NCBI GenBank assembly: GCA_018389105.1
Contig: JACATO010000975.1
Span: forward strand, 62,001 to 126,000
Reading direction: 5' to 3'
Source of the DNA: Nautilus pompilius
Taxonomy: Eukaryota; Mollusca; Cephalopoda; Nautilida; Nautilidae
Length of the DNA stretch: 64,000 bases
The position numbers and the translations under genes were made by a program. The stretch's first letter is position 1. Every line of letters starts with the position of its first letter. Positions 63,961-64,000 of the stretch are shown in pieces. The notes beneath the pieces were generated by a model that had not been told where the DNA came from, made no database searches, and saw only the letters and a list, made by a program, of their open reading frames with translations.

Positions 63961-64000
63961 TAGAGAAATTATTTTATAGACATTATTATTATGTTAAATA

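Noticed and set aside
1..64000. tRNA, rRNA, snRNA genes
   Set aside because: No cloverleaf B-box, snRNA or rRNA core sequence was recognised on reading both strands; a covariance-model search would be needed to exclude small RNA genes.

Overview
The window is AT-rich animal nuclear DNA. It has spliceosomal introns, CpG-rich promoter islands in otherwise CpG-poor sequence, many microsatellites and many decayed DNA transposons (hAT, Tigger/pogo, Tc1/mariner, piggyBac) plus one LINE. This repeat mixture, the long introns and the gene content suggest an invertebrate such as a mollusc, most likely a cephalopod. That species guess is inference. Nothing bacterial, viral or organellar was recognised.

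Left part (1-10.4 kb): a minus-strand gene can be rebuilt from three short exons whose reading phases join exactly: 5402-5596 with the ATG at 5575, 3104-3212, and 1-70, which runs off the window. It encodes a soluble N-terminus followed by a membrane segment that resembles YccF (inner membrane component) proteins. Its second intron appears to use a GC-AG donor. A CpG-rich block at about 9.2-10.4 kb is the likely promoter, and there is a possible plus-strand non-coding exon at 10368-10445.

Middle (17.3-26.6 kb): a complete six-exon SRA1 homologue (steroid receptor RNA activator protein, 309 codons) lies on the minus strand, 25817 down to 17315. Its start is 497 bp head-to-head from a plus-strand ATG at 26315, which opens the first exon of an unidentified signal-peptide protein. 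The two starts share a CpG island that looks like a bidirectional promoter. A Tc1-like element lies downstream of SRA1, and a pogo fragment sits in its last intron.

Right part (27-64 kb): probably the long first intron of the plus-strand gene, or intergenic. It is filled with decayed transposons: a ZBED5-like hAT and a Tigger side by side (29.6-31.9 kb), a piggyBac (about 35.1-36.1 kb), a five-copy 119-bp tandem repeat (40.86-41.44 kb), a LINE (about 52.1-55.95 kb) split by a 1000-bp Tigger deletion derivative, a 647-bp mariner deletion derivative, a second Tc1-like remnant and a DUF4371-type hAT at the right edge. No working transposase was seen.
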